Part shown: piece by piece, positions 52,100-61,126 of the stretch
Position numbering within the stretch: the first letter of the stretch is position 1
Layout of the letters: each line of letters begins with the position of its first letter
From: Phycisphaerae bacterium
GTDB lineage: Bacteria > Planctomycetota > Phycisphaerae > UBA1845
NCBI GenBank assembly: GCA_028289375.1
Contig: JANQQK010000007.1
Span: 62,001 to 126,000 of the forward strand
DNA length: 64,000 nt
Direction: 5' to 3'
The notes under the pieces: model-generated
What the model was told of the DNA's origin: nothing
The model's database searches: none
The model's input: only the letters and a program-made list of their open reading frames with translations
Position numbers and translations under genes: made by a program

Positions 52100-53455
52100 C
52101 TACTTCAATGTCACCTTTCGCCACTGCCCCGCAGATCCGCTCTGCGCCCCCAGCCCCCACGGTCCAGCCATCGATCGACCGTTCAGCGACGCGGTCAGCA
52201 CCGGTTTCCTGTCCAGCGAAATCTCCACCGCGTCGTCGCCGACTTCGGCGCGGAATCGTATCCAGCTGTCTGTCCTGATCACGTCCGACGCGGCGAATCC
52301 CAAATTCTCCCAGCGGTTCTCCTTGCTGTGGTGGTTGAAGATCGTCACACCGCCACCGGCGTTGAACGCAACTGATAGGAACCCATCGCGGCTGCGGCCG
52401 AGCAGGAGATTCATTTGCGGATGCGCCGCACCCGGGAGAAGCTTGACTCGCCCCACGAGTGTGTAATTCTCCTTGCCCACCGGCTTGGTTCGCCATGCGA
52501 TGGCGTTGGTGTCGGGAAACGCGATCTGCGTCCACGCTTTTCCGGCTGTATCGAGGGATCGGTACACCTCTTCCCACGGCGGCGAGAACGCACGGACGTA
52601 TGCAGCGAATTTCTCATCGATCACACGCATCTCATCGTCGCCGATCGCGCGTTCGACGAAGGACGCCAATCGCTCACCATATCCCGTTCCACCACCAAGC
52701 CGCCTGGCCTCGCCGACAATGGATCGGAAGAGATCAGCGTCAAAGGTGTCCTTCATGAAACGCAGCAGCAACCATCGAGCCGCGTACCGGGCGCCCCATT
52801 CAACGTCATCCATGCGATCGCGCAGGATGACGCTCACCGCCGGTAGTTGGCGATCCTCGATGAGCTTGGCCACCTTCAGGATCATGGTCGACATGTTGGG
52901 ATCTTCCGCCACGCCATCGACCCAGCCGCCTCGCTTCAACACTTCTTCCTCCACCCAGGAGGCAGCCCCATCGGCAAGCCAGTGCGGGTGCGAGCGATGA
53001 TTCGGCAACGTCGCATAGCGAACCAGGTGTGCTGCTTCGTGTGCGATCAGCCGTCGCGTCGGCAGTGGAATACCGATCGTGTCGAGGATTTCGTCGGAGC
53101 CGCTCGGCTGCAACAAGATATACGCTGACTGAGTGCTCCAATGAGAAAACGCGAGATTTCGCTTGAACTTTCCGCCCGTCAATTCGCGATCCGCCCTCTC
53201 ATAATCCGCCAATGCGCGAAATAGATGAATCTCGAATGGTTCATCGGCGGCCTGTTTGGGAAGAGCAAACAGCTTCGTTGCGACAGGCCAGACCATCTCT
53301 GCCGTCTTCAACGCATCTGCCGCAACATCATCGTTGTCGAAATGGCATACGATCCGAAAGTGCTTGCCCGATCTTGTCGACTGCTCGTTTCCGAACACTG
53401 CCGGACCAACGAGGAAAAGCGAGATCATTCCCAGCGCATGAATCTGACGAGGCAT
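52100..53455 (-). CDS. Exported gluzincin-like protein with C-terminal beta-sandwich
   Basis: A 451-residue exported protein. A signal peptide precedes a gluzincin-like domain (about 30-300): HEAAHLVRY (near 140) is an HExxH zinc motif and DGAASWVEEEV 20-25 residues on supplies the third ligand, as in the Peptidase_MA/DUF1570 type. Residues about 310-450 look like a concanavalin/DUF1080 beta-sandwich (YTLVGRVKLLPGAAHPQMNL, DSWIRFRAEVGDDAVEISLD). The zinc motif is complete. Chosen ATG at 53455 has GGGAG 7 nt before it; an ATG at 53482 is less likely. Substrate unknown. Confidence 0.78.
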   Translation of the reverse strand: MPRQIHALGMISLFLVGPAVFGNEQSTRSGKHFRIVCHFDNDDVAADALKTAEMVWPVATKLFALPKQAADEPFEIHLFRALADYERADRELTGGKFKRNLAFSHWSTQSAYILLQPSGSDEILDTIGIPLPTRRLIAHEAAHLVRYATLPNHRSHPHWLADGAASWVEEEVLKRGGWVDGVAEDPNMSTMILKVAKLIEDRQLPAVSVILRDRMDDVEWGARYAARWLLLRFMKDTFDADLFRSIVGEARRLGGGTGYGERLASFVERAIGDDEMRVIDEKFAAYVRAFSPPWEEVYRSLDTAGKAWTQIAFPDTNAIAWRTKPVGKENYTLVGRVKLLPGAAHPQMNLLLGRSRDGFLSVAFNAGGGVTIFNHHSKENRWENLGFAASDVIRTDSWIRFRAEVGDDAVEISLDRKPVLTASLNGRSMAGPWGLGAQSGSAGQWRKVTLK

Positions 53456-53571
53456 CCTCTTACTCCCAAATGAACAAGGCATCCGCAGTCATCCTATTCG
53501 CCAAAATGTGACACATGTTCATACACCGATCGTCGGGTCGTTCTTAACCAGTCAACGAGAACCGGCAACGT

Positions 53572-55101
53572 TCACAGCTTCCGATCCAGGCGGCGATAGT
53601 GAATCGATTCCATCAGGTCATCGGCGACGATCGTGTCGCGATCAGCCAGATCGGCGATCGTGCGCGCCAACCTCAGAATCTTGTCATGTGCTCGCGCTGA
53701 CAACCCCAACTCGGTCATCGCAGACTTCAGAATCCCCTCACTCGCGGTGTCCAAGGCACAATGCATCCGCAGCGACTTGCCCGACAGCCGCGTATTGACC
53801 ATCGTCGAGTCCACACCATAGCGAGACCGCTGCCGCTCCCGCGCGCGCATGACCTCGCCGCGCATGTCCGCACTCGATCGGCCGTCCCGCGTGCTGCGCA
53901 ACTCATCAAAGGCCACCGACGGAACCTCGATGTGAATGTCAATCCGGTCCACCAACGGGCCCGAGATCCTGGCCAGGTACTTATCAATCAGCGGCGGCGT
54001 GCAGGAACAGGTCTTGCGCGGCTCGGTCAAATAGCCGCACGGACACGGGTTCATCGCAGCCACAAGCATGAACTGTGACGGAAACCGTACCGTCGCATGC
54101 GATCGTGCGATCGTCACGTAGCCATCCTCCACCGGTTGCCGCAGAGTTTCGAGGATGTTTCGCGGAAACTCGGGAAACTCGTCGAGAAACAGCACGCCAT
54201 GATGCGACAGCGACACCTCCCCCGCATGCGGAATCGTCCCCCCACCCACGAGCGCCGGACCGCTGGCCGAATGGTGCAATGCCCGCACCGGACGCGTCCC
54301 CAACAACGGCGTATCCGCCGGCAACAGGCCCGACACCGAGTAGATCTTTGTCGTCTCCAGCGACTCCGCCAACGACAGCGGCGGCAGAACCGTCGGCAAA
54401 CGCTTGGCCAGCATCGTCTTGCCCGCGCCCGGCGGACCGATCATCAGACAGTTGTGCCCACCCGCAGCCGCCACGACCAGCGCCCGCTTCACATGCTCCT
54501 GCCCGCGCACCTCCGCGAAATCAACATCATATTGCGACGCCTGCGCAAACACCTCGCGCACATCCATCGTCGCACCGTCGATCGGTAATTGGCCTGACAG
54601 AAATCCCATCGCTTCGGTCAGCGTGTTGACCGGAATCACTTCCAGGTCATCCACGACGGCCGCCTCGCGCGCGTTCGCCGCCGGCACGACGATCCCGCGA
54701 AATCCCTGTGCCTTCGCCAGCAACGCCGCACTCAGCACGCCTTTCACAGGTCGCACCCGACCGTCCAGCGCCAACTCGCCGGTCACAAGAAAGTCCGATT
54801 CAAACTCCCCCACCACCTGTCCGTCGGCCAGAATCACACCGGCTGCAATGGGCAGATCAAACGCAGGCCCCTCCTTCTTCAGATCTGCCGGCGCCAGATT
54901 GATCACGGTCTTGTAGCGCGGAAACGTGTACCCGGCGTTGTGCATCGCCGACCGCACGCGCTCGAGACTCTCCTTCACCGCCGCATCGGGAAGCCCCACG
55001 ATGATCGACGACGCGAACCCGCGCTTGGCCACATCGACCTCGATCTCGGTCGGGATGGCTTCGATCCCCGAAAACGCCACGCTGTGCAGCCGCGCGATCA
55101 T
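53572..55101 (-). CDS. comM: YifB/ComM-family AAA+ ATPase
   Basis: A 509-residue ring helicase. In Vibrio, ComM drives branch migration during natural transformation; the same family is called YifB or Mg-chelatase-like. Domains: N-terminal Lon-type fold (KRGFASSIIVGLPDAAVKES, about 25-44), AAA+ core with Walker A GPPGAGKTMLAKRLP (near 221), Walker B HHGVLFLDEFPEF and sensor MNPCPCGYLTEP, and the C-terminal helical domain (LSARAHDKILRLARTIADLA). Start at 55101 (MIARLHSVAFSG, the usual N-terminus); a longer frame to 55140 runs through the predicted promoter. Confidence 0.92.
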   Translation of the reverse strand: MIARLHSVAFSGIEAIPTEIEVDVAKRGFASSIIVGLPDAAVKESLERVRSAMHNAGYTFPRYKTVINLAPADLKKEGPAFDLPIAAGVILADGQVVGEFESDFLVTGELALDGRVRPVKGVLSAALLAKAQGFRGIVVPAANAREAAVVDDLEVIPVNTLTEAMGFLSGQLPIDGATMDVREVFAQASQYDVDFAEVRGQEHVKRALVVAAAGGHNCLMIGPPGAGKTMLAKRLPTVLPPLSLAESLETTKIYSVSGLLPADTPLLGTRPVRALHHSASGPALVGGGTIPHAGEVSLSHHGVLFLDEFPEFPRNILETLRQPVEDGYVTIARSHATVRFPSQFMLVAAMNPCPCGYLTEPRKTCSCTPPLIDKYLARISGPLVDRIDIHIEVPSVAFDELRSTRDGRSSADMRGEVMRARERQRSRYGVDSTMVNTRLSGKSLRMHCALDTASEGILKSAMTELGLSARAHDKILRLARTIADLADRDTIVADDLMESIHYRRLDRKL

Positions 55102-55107
55102 GGCCGC

Positions 55108-55135
55108 ATTGTAGTTATGAACAACCCAAACACAA
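55108..55135 (-). promoter_or_regulatory. Promoter of comM, leaderless start predicted
   Basis: On the minus strand TTGTGT (55135-55130), a 16-bp spacer and TACAAT (55113-55108). Transcription would start about 7 nt downstream, at or within 1-2 nt of the comM ATG at 55101. No Shine-Dalgarno sequence is present, so comM mRNA may be leaderless. Confidence 0.5.
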
Positions 55136-55223
55136 GCCAAACTTAGAGACTTGCAACAAATACCGACGGATTATTGAATCGACATGGACGCAGAAATCCA
55201 CCGCACATACCGTATTTGATGTG

Positions 55224-55646
55224 ATGAAGCATCGACTCGCAAAACGCTGCCTGACGCTTGGGTTCCTGCTGTGCACGGCCTCGTTTGTCACCAGCCTCGT
55301 GTCGATCAAGGTGATCCTCGTGCAGACGCCGTTCGACGATTGGCAGGTGGGGTCCGGTCTTGGCTTGCTGATGGTCACCGACATCGCCCCGCCACCGGGC
55401 ACGCCGTCGCGCTTCGGCGTCACCGTCGTCGAGGAATACGGCAACTTCTTCTGGTTCGTCTACATGACCGAAGATGACGGCAGCGCGATCTGGGGCGCGC
55501 CTGCCTGGCTTGTCGCCATCCTGCTGCTCACGCTTCGCATCATGTATGGCCGACTTCTAAGGCGACGCGCGTACTGTCGCAACTGCGGCGAGAAATTCAC
55601 CGGCGACATCCCCGGCCTCTGCCTCAAATGCGGACACGTGTACTGA
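55224..55646 (+). CDS. Zinc-ribbon membrane protein, distant array relative
   Basis: A 140-residue protein with an N-terminal TM helix (LTLGFLLCTASFVTSLVSIK), an outside loop with EEYGNFFWFVYMTEDDGSAI, a second TM helix (about 92-107), a basic turn (RLLRRRAY) and a C-terminal ribbon CRNCGEKFTGDIPGLCLKCG. The ribbon has the same Cys spacing as the array at 15.8-17.9 kb, though YNLTGN is replaced by EKFTGD. GTG at 55221 is an alternative start. Next gene follows 10 nt later. Confidence 0.7.
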   Translation: MKHRLAKRCLTLGFLLCTASFVTSLVSIKVILVQTPFDDWQVGSGLGLLMVTDIAPPPGTPSRFGVTVVEEYGNFFWFVYMTEDDGSAIWGAPAWLVAILLLTLRIMYGRLLRRRAYCRNCGEKFTGDIPGLCLKCGHVY

Positions 55647-55656
55647 GGCGATATGG

Positions 55657-56187
55657 ATGGAACTCAAATCGACATCGGCCAAATGGACGTGGCTTTCGAC
55701 AACCCTAAAGACCCTGACCTACGCCGTCGCATCCCTCTACATCGTGTCGATGATCTGGCCAATCGAATACACGACATGGTCGCCGAAATTGGCTCGAGTC
55801 GGCTCGATCCCCAATTGCTTTTCCGTTTCGACACGCCACGGAGATTGGCGATTCACGCTTGAGCGAAACTTCAATGTTGGCCCGAATCCCAGGTTGGATC
55901 GCGCCTATCTGATGTCATATCGAAACCAGCGATATTGGTTCGTGGGTATCGGATTCGTGCACACCGTCGACACCTGGTTCAACGAGCAGATCATGACGCT
56001 CTATACGCATCCGGCTTGGCTCATTGTCATGTTCGGTATCTACCCCGCATCGCGTTGCTTTCTCATCCGCCTCAAACTTGCCAATCGAGGCCGTCGAATC
56101 GCGCGAGGCTTATGCCCGCATTGTGAATACAATCTGGCTGGCAACACATCGGGCCGCTGCCCCGAGTGCGGGGAAGTTGCGAATTGA
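55657..56187 (+). CDS. Zinc-ribbon membrane protein, array relative
   Basis: A 176-residue protein with a TM helix near 20-36, a long outside part (about 40-105, YWFVGIGFVHTVDTWFNEQI), a second TM helix (WLIVMFGIYPASRCFLIRLK) and the C-terminal ribbon CPHCEYNLAGNTSGRCPECG, which is nearly identical to that of the array copies. Hence the two loci 38 kb apart share the ribbon although the membrane parts differ. Function unknown. Confidence 0.75.
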   Translation: MELKSTSAKWTWLSTTLKTLTYAVASLYIVSMIWPIEYTTWSPKLARVGSIPNCFSVSTRHGDWRFTLERNFNVGPNPRLDRAYLMSYRNQRYWFVGIGFVHTVDTWFNEQIMTLYTHPAWLIVMFGIYPASRCFLIRLKLANRGRRIARGLCPHCEYNLAGNTSGRCPECGEVAN

Positions 56188-56243
56188 CGGATGCCACGAC
56201 GGAAGTTGCCGCGGCCAACCCGAGCACATGGAATACACAGCTG

Positions 56244-57641
56244 CTACGCGAACGTCGGATTGTCGGCTCGCCGTCGCAAGACCAATGCCCCAACGGCCAC
56301 CAACGCCATCGCCATGACCGCACTACCGACTTCGGAGACTGTCGGCACTTCGCCGCCGACCTCGCACGTATCGATCACGCCGTTCTCGTCGCCATCAATG
56401 GCTGAACCATCGAGAATGTCGCACGCGTCTTCCGTGCCACTGCGATCGCAGTCCTGAATCGTCGGGCCTACCTCGACAATGCGACTCAAGCTGCCCGCAC
56501 CACTGTTGCAAATGTAGATTTCGCCGTACGCATCGCGACCGAACGACGTTGGCCCGAATCCGCCAAGTGAAAACGACTGCACCTGGAAATCGGTGCGCAC
56601 ACCGCCGACCATGCGGAAGCTCCACACCGTTCCCGAGCACCAGTCGGAATAGAAGTACGTGCCAGCCAACCCGTCGATGCGACAACCGCGATACACTTCA
56701 CCACCCGTGATCGAGCAGCCAGCCCCGTGATCATGCTCAGCCACCGGATCAACGAGCGTCCCGTCGCCGCACGCGCAATTCGTGTTCGAGCATCCACTGA
56801 TCGACGAACACTCGGTGCCTTCCTTGCAATCCCAGCCATAATTCTCGCCGCCCGTGCTGCTGCCGGGTTGAAAGCTGATCTCCTCGCGCTCGGCCTCACC
56901 GACGTCGCCGATGTAGAAGTCGCCCGTTTCCTGATCGAAACCGCATCGCCACGGATTCCGCAGTCCGTACGACCAAATCTCATCAAGACCGGCCACGCCG
57001 ACGTACGGATTGTCCGGGGGAATCGCATAGGGCGATCCGCCGTCGACATCGATCCGCAGAATCTTGCCCAGCAGGCTGTTGAGATCCTGTGCCGGGTTCA
57101 GTGAACCGCACTCCCAGCCGCCGTCGCCCGACGAAATGTAGAGATAGCCATCGATCGGCGAGAAACCGATCCACCCGCCGTTGTGATTGGGCCAGGGTTG
57201 TGTGAACCGCAGGATTTCGAATTCGGACGCCTCGTCAGCGTCGTTCGGTGTACCGGCTGGCACGCTGAACCGCGAGACGACGCTGTCGTTGGAGCCATCC
57301 TCGATGTAGTAGACATAGAAAGCGTTGACCGTCGGGAAATCCGGATGAAACGCAAGCCCAAGCAGCCCCTGCTCGCCAAGGTTCAACACCTGCGACGAAA
57401 TGTCGAGAAACGGCGATCCAAGGATCGCATCGCTCTGCACGATCTGAATTGTCCCCCGCTGTTCGACGACAAACAGACGTTCAAAATCACCCGGCGCATG
57501 CGTCACATACACCGGCCGATCAAACCCGAACAGAAACTCGTCAAAGTCCAACACCGGCCCACCAGCGCTCACCACATCGCCGAACAAGCACAGCGTCATC
57601 CCCGCCATCAATCCCCGTATCCATGTCATCCCACGATCCAT
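56244..57641 (-). CDS. Exported PQQ-type sugar dehydrogenase-like protein (GSDH fold) with sorting tail
   Basis: A 465-residue exported protein. Signal peptide, then a six-bladed glucose/sorbosone dehydrogenase propeller: PVYVTHAPGDFERLFVVEQR (near 42), GLLGLAFHPDFPTVNAFYVY, NHNGGWIGFSP (PQQ-site His near 152), GKILRIDVDGGSPYAIPPDN and DEIWSYGLRNPWRCGFD. It likely uses PQQ and Ca to oxidise a sugar. A Cys-rich insertion (CSSISGCSNTNCACG) lies near 280, and the C-terminus carries DCDRSGTEDACDILDG, then VPTVSEVGS, a TM helix and LRRRA, an IPTL/PEP-CTERM-like sorting signal. GAGGGG lies about 6 nt upstream of the ATG. Confidence 0.82.
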   Translation of the reverse strand: MDRGMTWIRGLMAGMTLCLFGDVVSAGGPVLDFDEFLFGFDRPVYVTHAPGDFERLFVVEQRGTIQIVQSDAILGSPFLDISSQVLNLGEQGLLGLAFHPDFPTVNAFYVYYIEDGSNDSVVSRFSVPAGTPNDADEASEFEILRFTQPWPNHNGGWIGFSPIDGYLYISSGDGGWECGSLNPAQDLNSLLGKILRIDVDGGSPYAIPPDNPYVGVAGLDEIWSYGLRNPWRCGFDQETGDFYIGDVGEAEREEISFQPGSSTGGENYGWDCKEGTECSSISGCSNTNCACGDGTLVDPVAEHDHGAGCSITGGEVYRGCRIDGLAGTYFYSDWCSGTVWSFRMVGGVRTDFQVQSFSLGGFGPTSFGRDAYGEIYICNSGAGSLSRIVEVGPTIQDCDRSGTEDACDILDGSAIDGDENGVIDTCEVGGEVPTVSEVGSAVMAMALVAVGALVLRRRADNPTFA

Positions 57642-57827
57642 CGTTTGCCCCTCGATCTGCTGTCACGCCCTGACCATCGTACGGTCTGACCGACCAGACC
57701 CGTACACTTCATGCATGCGAAGTCTACCCGAACACGGGGCCAGACTCGTCGAAAATTTTCGCCGTCGAATCGGATGGCCCATCGCTTAGCGGTGGTGGAG
57801 TCGATTTGGGAAACGAATATGTGAAAA

Positions 57828-59267
57828 CTACACGCTTAACTCCGCCGCAGCGCCAAGCACTTTTCGGAATCGCCGCCGGATGGGGGTGACGTGGTCGCGG
57901 AGGAAGGCGTCGACCTGTTGGGGGCAGCGGCCTATGTAGTCCTTCGGGTTGGCGGCGGCGCGGACGTTGACCTTCGCAAAGGCGTCGTCGGATTCGATGC
58001 GGGCCAACAGGTCGTTCGCTCCGCCCTGCTCTTTCACAACGGCGCCAGCGGCGTGGGCATGTTGACGGATGCGCTCGTGCAGCGCCTGGCGATCACCACC
58101 GGCCTTGACCGCCGCCATCAGAATGTTCTCGGTCGCCATGAACGGCAGTTCCGACGCAACGCGCGCGGCGATCACCTTCGGATAGACCACCATCCCGCGC
58201 GACACGTTTGTCACCAGCTTCAACATGCCATCGGTCGCGAGAAACGACTCGGGAACAGCCAACCGCTTGTTCGACGAATCGTCCAGCGTCCGCTCAAACC
58301 ACTGCTCCGCCGCCGTTTGCACGGGTGAGTTGGCCAGCGAAATCACAAAGCGCGCCAACCCCGTCGCCCGCTCGCACCGCATCGGATTGCGCTTGTACGG
58401 CATCGCACTCGACCCGATCTGGGCCGACTCGAACGGCTCTTCGATTTCCTTCAGATTCGCCAGCAACCGCATGTCGTTGGCGTATTTGTGCACACTCGCG
58501 GCGATACCCGCCAACGTCCCGACGACGGCGGCGTCCACCTTCCGCGAATAGGTCTGACCCGTGATCGGCTCGCACGCTTCGAACCCGAACCGCCTGGCCA
58601 CGTCGCGCTCCACGGCGTCGACCTTCGCGTCTTTTCCGTCGAACAATTCAAGGAAACTCGCTTGCGTCCCGGTCGTCCCCTTCACGCCGCGAAACTTCAG
58701 CCCGGCGATGCGGTACTCGATTTCCTCGAGATCACGCACAAAGTCGTAACACCACAACGCCGCACGCTTGCCCAGAGTGGTGATCTGGGCTGGCTGATAG
58801 TGCGTGAATCCCAGCGCGGGCATCGCCCGATGCTTCTTGGCAAACGTCCCGAGCGCGTCGATCACGTTGGCCAGCCAATCGCGAATCAACTCCAGCGCTT
58901 CGCGCATGATGATCAGATCTGCATTGTCCACGATAAACGCCGACGTCGCGCCAAGGTGCAGAATCGCCCGGGCGTTGGGCGCCTTGTCCGCGAAGGCATG
59001 CAGATGGGCCATCACGTCGTGGCGCAGCTTCTTTTCATATTTCGCAGCGGCTTTGAAATCGATGTCGTTGCGCGCCTTTTCCAACGCCCGAACCTGCGTT
59101 TGCGAGATTTTCAATCCCGCCTTGCGCTGAGCGTCAGCCAGCGCAATCCACAACGACCGCCACGTCTCAATCCGTTGTCGCGCCCCGAACAAACGTGACA
59201 TCCTCTCGGACGCACTTCGGGCAACCAGCGGTGATTCATATTTGTCAGCGTGGGTCATGACGGGCAT
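57828..59267 (-). CDS. purB: Adenylosuccinate lyase
   Basis: Catalyses two eliminations in purine synthesis (SAICAR to AICAR and adenylosuccinate to AMP). 479 residues of the long PurB type: HLGATSAFIVDNADLIIMRE (about 104-123, with the catalytic His region), GFTHYQPAQITTLGKRA (near 152), and the superfamily signature GSSAMPYKRNPMRCERATG (near 289) whose Ser is catalytic. The start at 59267 or the ATG three codons later is undecided. It lies alone between the dehydrogenase and the cyclophilin lipoprotein; the 185 bp downstream hold nothing recognised. Confidence 0.95.
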   Translation of the reverse strand: MPVMTHADKYESPLVARSASERMSRLFGARQRIETWRSLWIALADAQRKAGLKISQTQVRALEKARNDIDFKAAAKYEKKLRHDVMAHLHAFADKAPNARAILHLGATSAFIVDNADLIIMREALELIRDWLANVIDALGTFAKKHRAMPALGFTHYQPAQITTLGKRAALWCYDFVRDLEEIEYRIAGLKFRGVKGTTGTQASFLELFDGKDAKVDAVERDVARRFGFEACEPITGQTYSRKVDAAVVGTLAGIAASVHKYANDMRLLANLKEIEEPFESAQIGSSAMPYKRNPMRCERATGLARFVISLANSPVQTAAEQWFERTLDDSSNKRLAVPESFLATDGMLKLVTNVSRGMVVYPKVIAARVASELPFMATENILMAAVKAGGDRQALHERIRQHAHAAGAVVKEQGGANDLLARIESDDAFAKVNVRAAANPKDYIGRCPQQVDAFLRDHVTPIRRRFRKVLGAAAELSV

Positions 59268-59506
59268 CCATCCGTGGCGTGGACCTGCTCAGCCGGCCAG
59301 CATCGCGCGGCGGGCCCTATCTTATCCGCAATCCCCGTTGCGACCAGCGAATCGCCAACGCGCTGCACCCTGTACTTACCCTTGGGCATTGCTAAGATTC
59401 GACATGATCAAGTTTTGCCGCACACCGTCCGATGAGATCGACGAGAGGACATTATCGGACACGGCGTGCGGGTGTGTCCCGCGATTCTGGGAGTCATGAC
59501 ATCGTG

Positions 59507-61048
59507 ATGCCAATGAGCAAATCTTTCGGCCTGTCGACCCTGACCATTTTGTTGCTGCCCCTCGCATCATGCGAGCTCAATCCGACCCCGACTGCCGATC
59601 CACTGACGGTCACAGCCGGTGACGATCAGTTCGCCACGCAGGAGCAGACCGTCACGCTGGAAGCGATCGCGAGCGGCGGGGAGCCGCCATACCGATTCCG
59701 CTGGAACATCGAGTCCGTTCCGGACGATCCGGAGAACCCGTTCGACGGCGCGATCCCGGAATTGCAGGACAGCACGACGGCAGCGATCGACACGCTGCCA
59801 TTTCAACAAGGTACGTACGTCTACCGTGTGCGCGTCACCGACGCGACGGGTGAAGTGGCCATCGACAGCATCACGCTGAATATCGGGGAGACGCCACTAC
59901 GCGTGACCGTTCCGGAGGAAGGCGACGACGACGAGCCGATCGAGGTGACCGCGGCGGAGGATTTCACGCTGACGACCGAGATCAACATGGAAGGCGAGTA
60001 CACCTACTTCTGGGAGATCCGCGAAGGTGTCGAGGTCATCATCTCCGACGTGGATCAACCGACGCTGACGGTGACGCCAGTCGAGGTCGGTGAGGTCACG
60101 CTGCGGGTCAACATTCGCGACGACGAAACCGGCGACACCGCCCGAGAGGAAGTTGTGCTCAACATCACCCAAGGTGACGCCTTCCTTGTCCGCTCGGACG
60201 CTCCGGATCTGATTGATCTGGGGCAGGCTGCGTCGATCACCGCCAACATCACGAATGATTCGATCGATGCGGATTCGCTGACCTACACGTGGGAGGTAAT
60301 CAAGGGGCAGGACGTCCGTATTTCCAGTGCGGTCGGCAGGACGATTTCGGTGACGTCGAACGACTTGTCGACTGTAACGGTTCGGGTGACGGCTCGGGGT
60401 ACGATCAACGGCACGGCGCGTGAGGAATCTGAAGACCTCGAACTGGTCACGCTCGATTCGGACCGACCAAGGCTGATCATGTCGATCGTCTCAGATACCG
60501 AGGGCGTCACCGGATTGGTGACATTCGAATTGTTCGCCGATCTCGCACCCAAGACTGTCGCCAATCTGCTGCGCTACGTGGATGAGGGTCACTACACCCG
60601 GATGGTCTGGCACCGCGTCGCGAGCAATGCGGACGGATCGCCGTTCGTCGTGCAGACCGGCGGATTCCGCAGTGCCGAGGATGGGCTGGAGCCGATTGTG
60701 CCCACGCGTCCATCGGTCGAGAGCGAAGCGGACAATGGCCAGAGCAATGTTCTGCGTACGATCGCGATGGCGTTGCTGAACAACGATCCCAATTCGGGCA
60801 CGACCCAGTTCTTCGTCAATACGACGGATAACGAATTCCTTGATGACTCTGCATTCACCGTGTTCGGGGAGGTCGTCGACGGGTTCGACATCATCGAGGC
60901 GATGACCACGGTCGAGACCGATTCGCGGGATGTGGTAGACGGTGGATCATTGAATGATGTCCCCGTCGAGGACATCAGCATCGCCGCCTTCCGCCGGGAG
61001 TCGGGATCCGCCAGTGATCGCGGCGACGAACCGGATGCATTTCGCTGA
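59507..61048 (+). CDS. Exported lipoprotein: Ig/PKD-like domains plus cyclophilin-type PPIase
   Basis: A 513-residue protein with a strong lipobox (STLTILLLPLASC). Three beta-sandwich domains of the PKD/Ig type follow: GGEPPYRFRWNIESV (about 55-70), GEYTYFWEIREG (near 165) and LTYTWEVIKG (near 258). From about 322 to 505 there is a cyclophilin domain: GLVTFELFADLAPKTVANLL, MVWHRVASNADGSPFVVQTG, NSGTTQFFVNTTDNEFLDDS and FGEVVDGFDIIEAM. The catalytic Arg/Phe/Gln positions look conserved (MVWHRV, VVQTGG, TQFFVN). GGGAG lies 13 nt upstream of the ATG. Confidence 0.85.
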   Translation: MPMSKSFGLSTLTILLLPLASCELNPTPTADPLTVTAGDDQFATQEQTVTLEAIASGGEPPYRFRWNIESVPDDPENPFDGAIPELQDSTTAAIDTLPFQQGTYVYRVRVTDATGEVAIDSITLNIGETPLRVTVPEEGDDDEPIEVTAAEDFTLTTEINMEGEYTYFWEIREGVEVIISDVDQPTLTVTPVEVGEVTLRVNIRDDETGDTAREEVVLNITQGDAFLVRSDAPDLIDLGQAASITANITNDSIDADSLTYTWEVIKGQDVRISSAVGRTISVTSNDLSTVTVRVTARGTINGTAREESEDLELVTLDSDRPRLIMSIVSDTEGVTGLVTFELFADLAPKTVANLLRYVDEGHYTRMVWHRVASNADGSPFVVQTGGFRSAEDGLEPIVPTRPSVESEADNGQSNVLRTIAMALLNNDPNSGTTQFFVNTTDNEFLDDSAFTVFGEVVDGFDIIEAMTTVETDSRDVVDGGSLNDVPVEDISIAAFRRESGSASDRGDEPDAFR

Positions 61049-61069
61049 TTTGCATTCTTCGGCGTCATC

Positions 61070-61098
61070 TTGTCAATGTGCATTATCGCGGATAGGGT
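61070..61098 (+). promoter_or_regulatory. Predicted promoter of prfB
   Basis: TTGTCA (61070-61075), 17-bp spacer, TAGGGT (61093-61098). Start near 61105, leader about 22 nt containing GGAG before the ATG at 61127. Confidence 0.45.
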
Positions 61099-61126
61099 TC
61101 CCGCATCACTTGGACGGAGCCATCCC

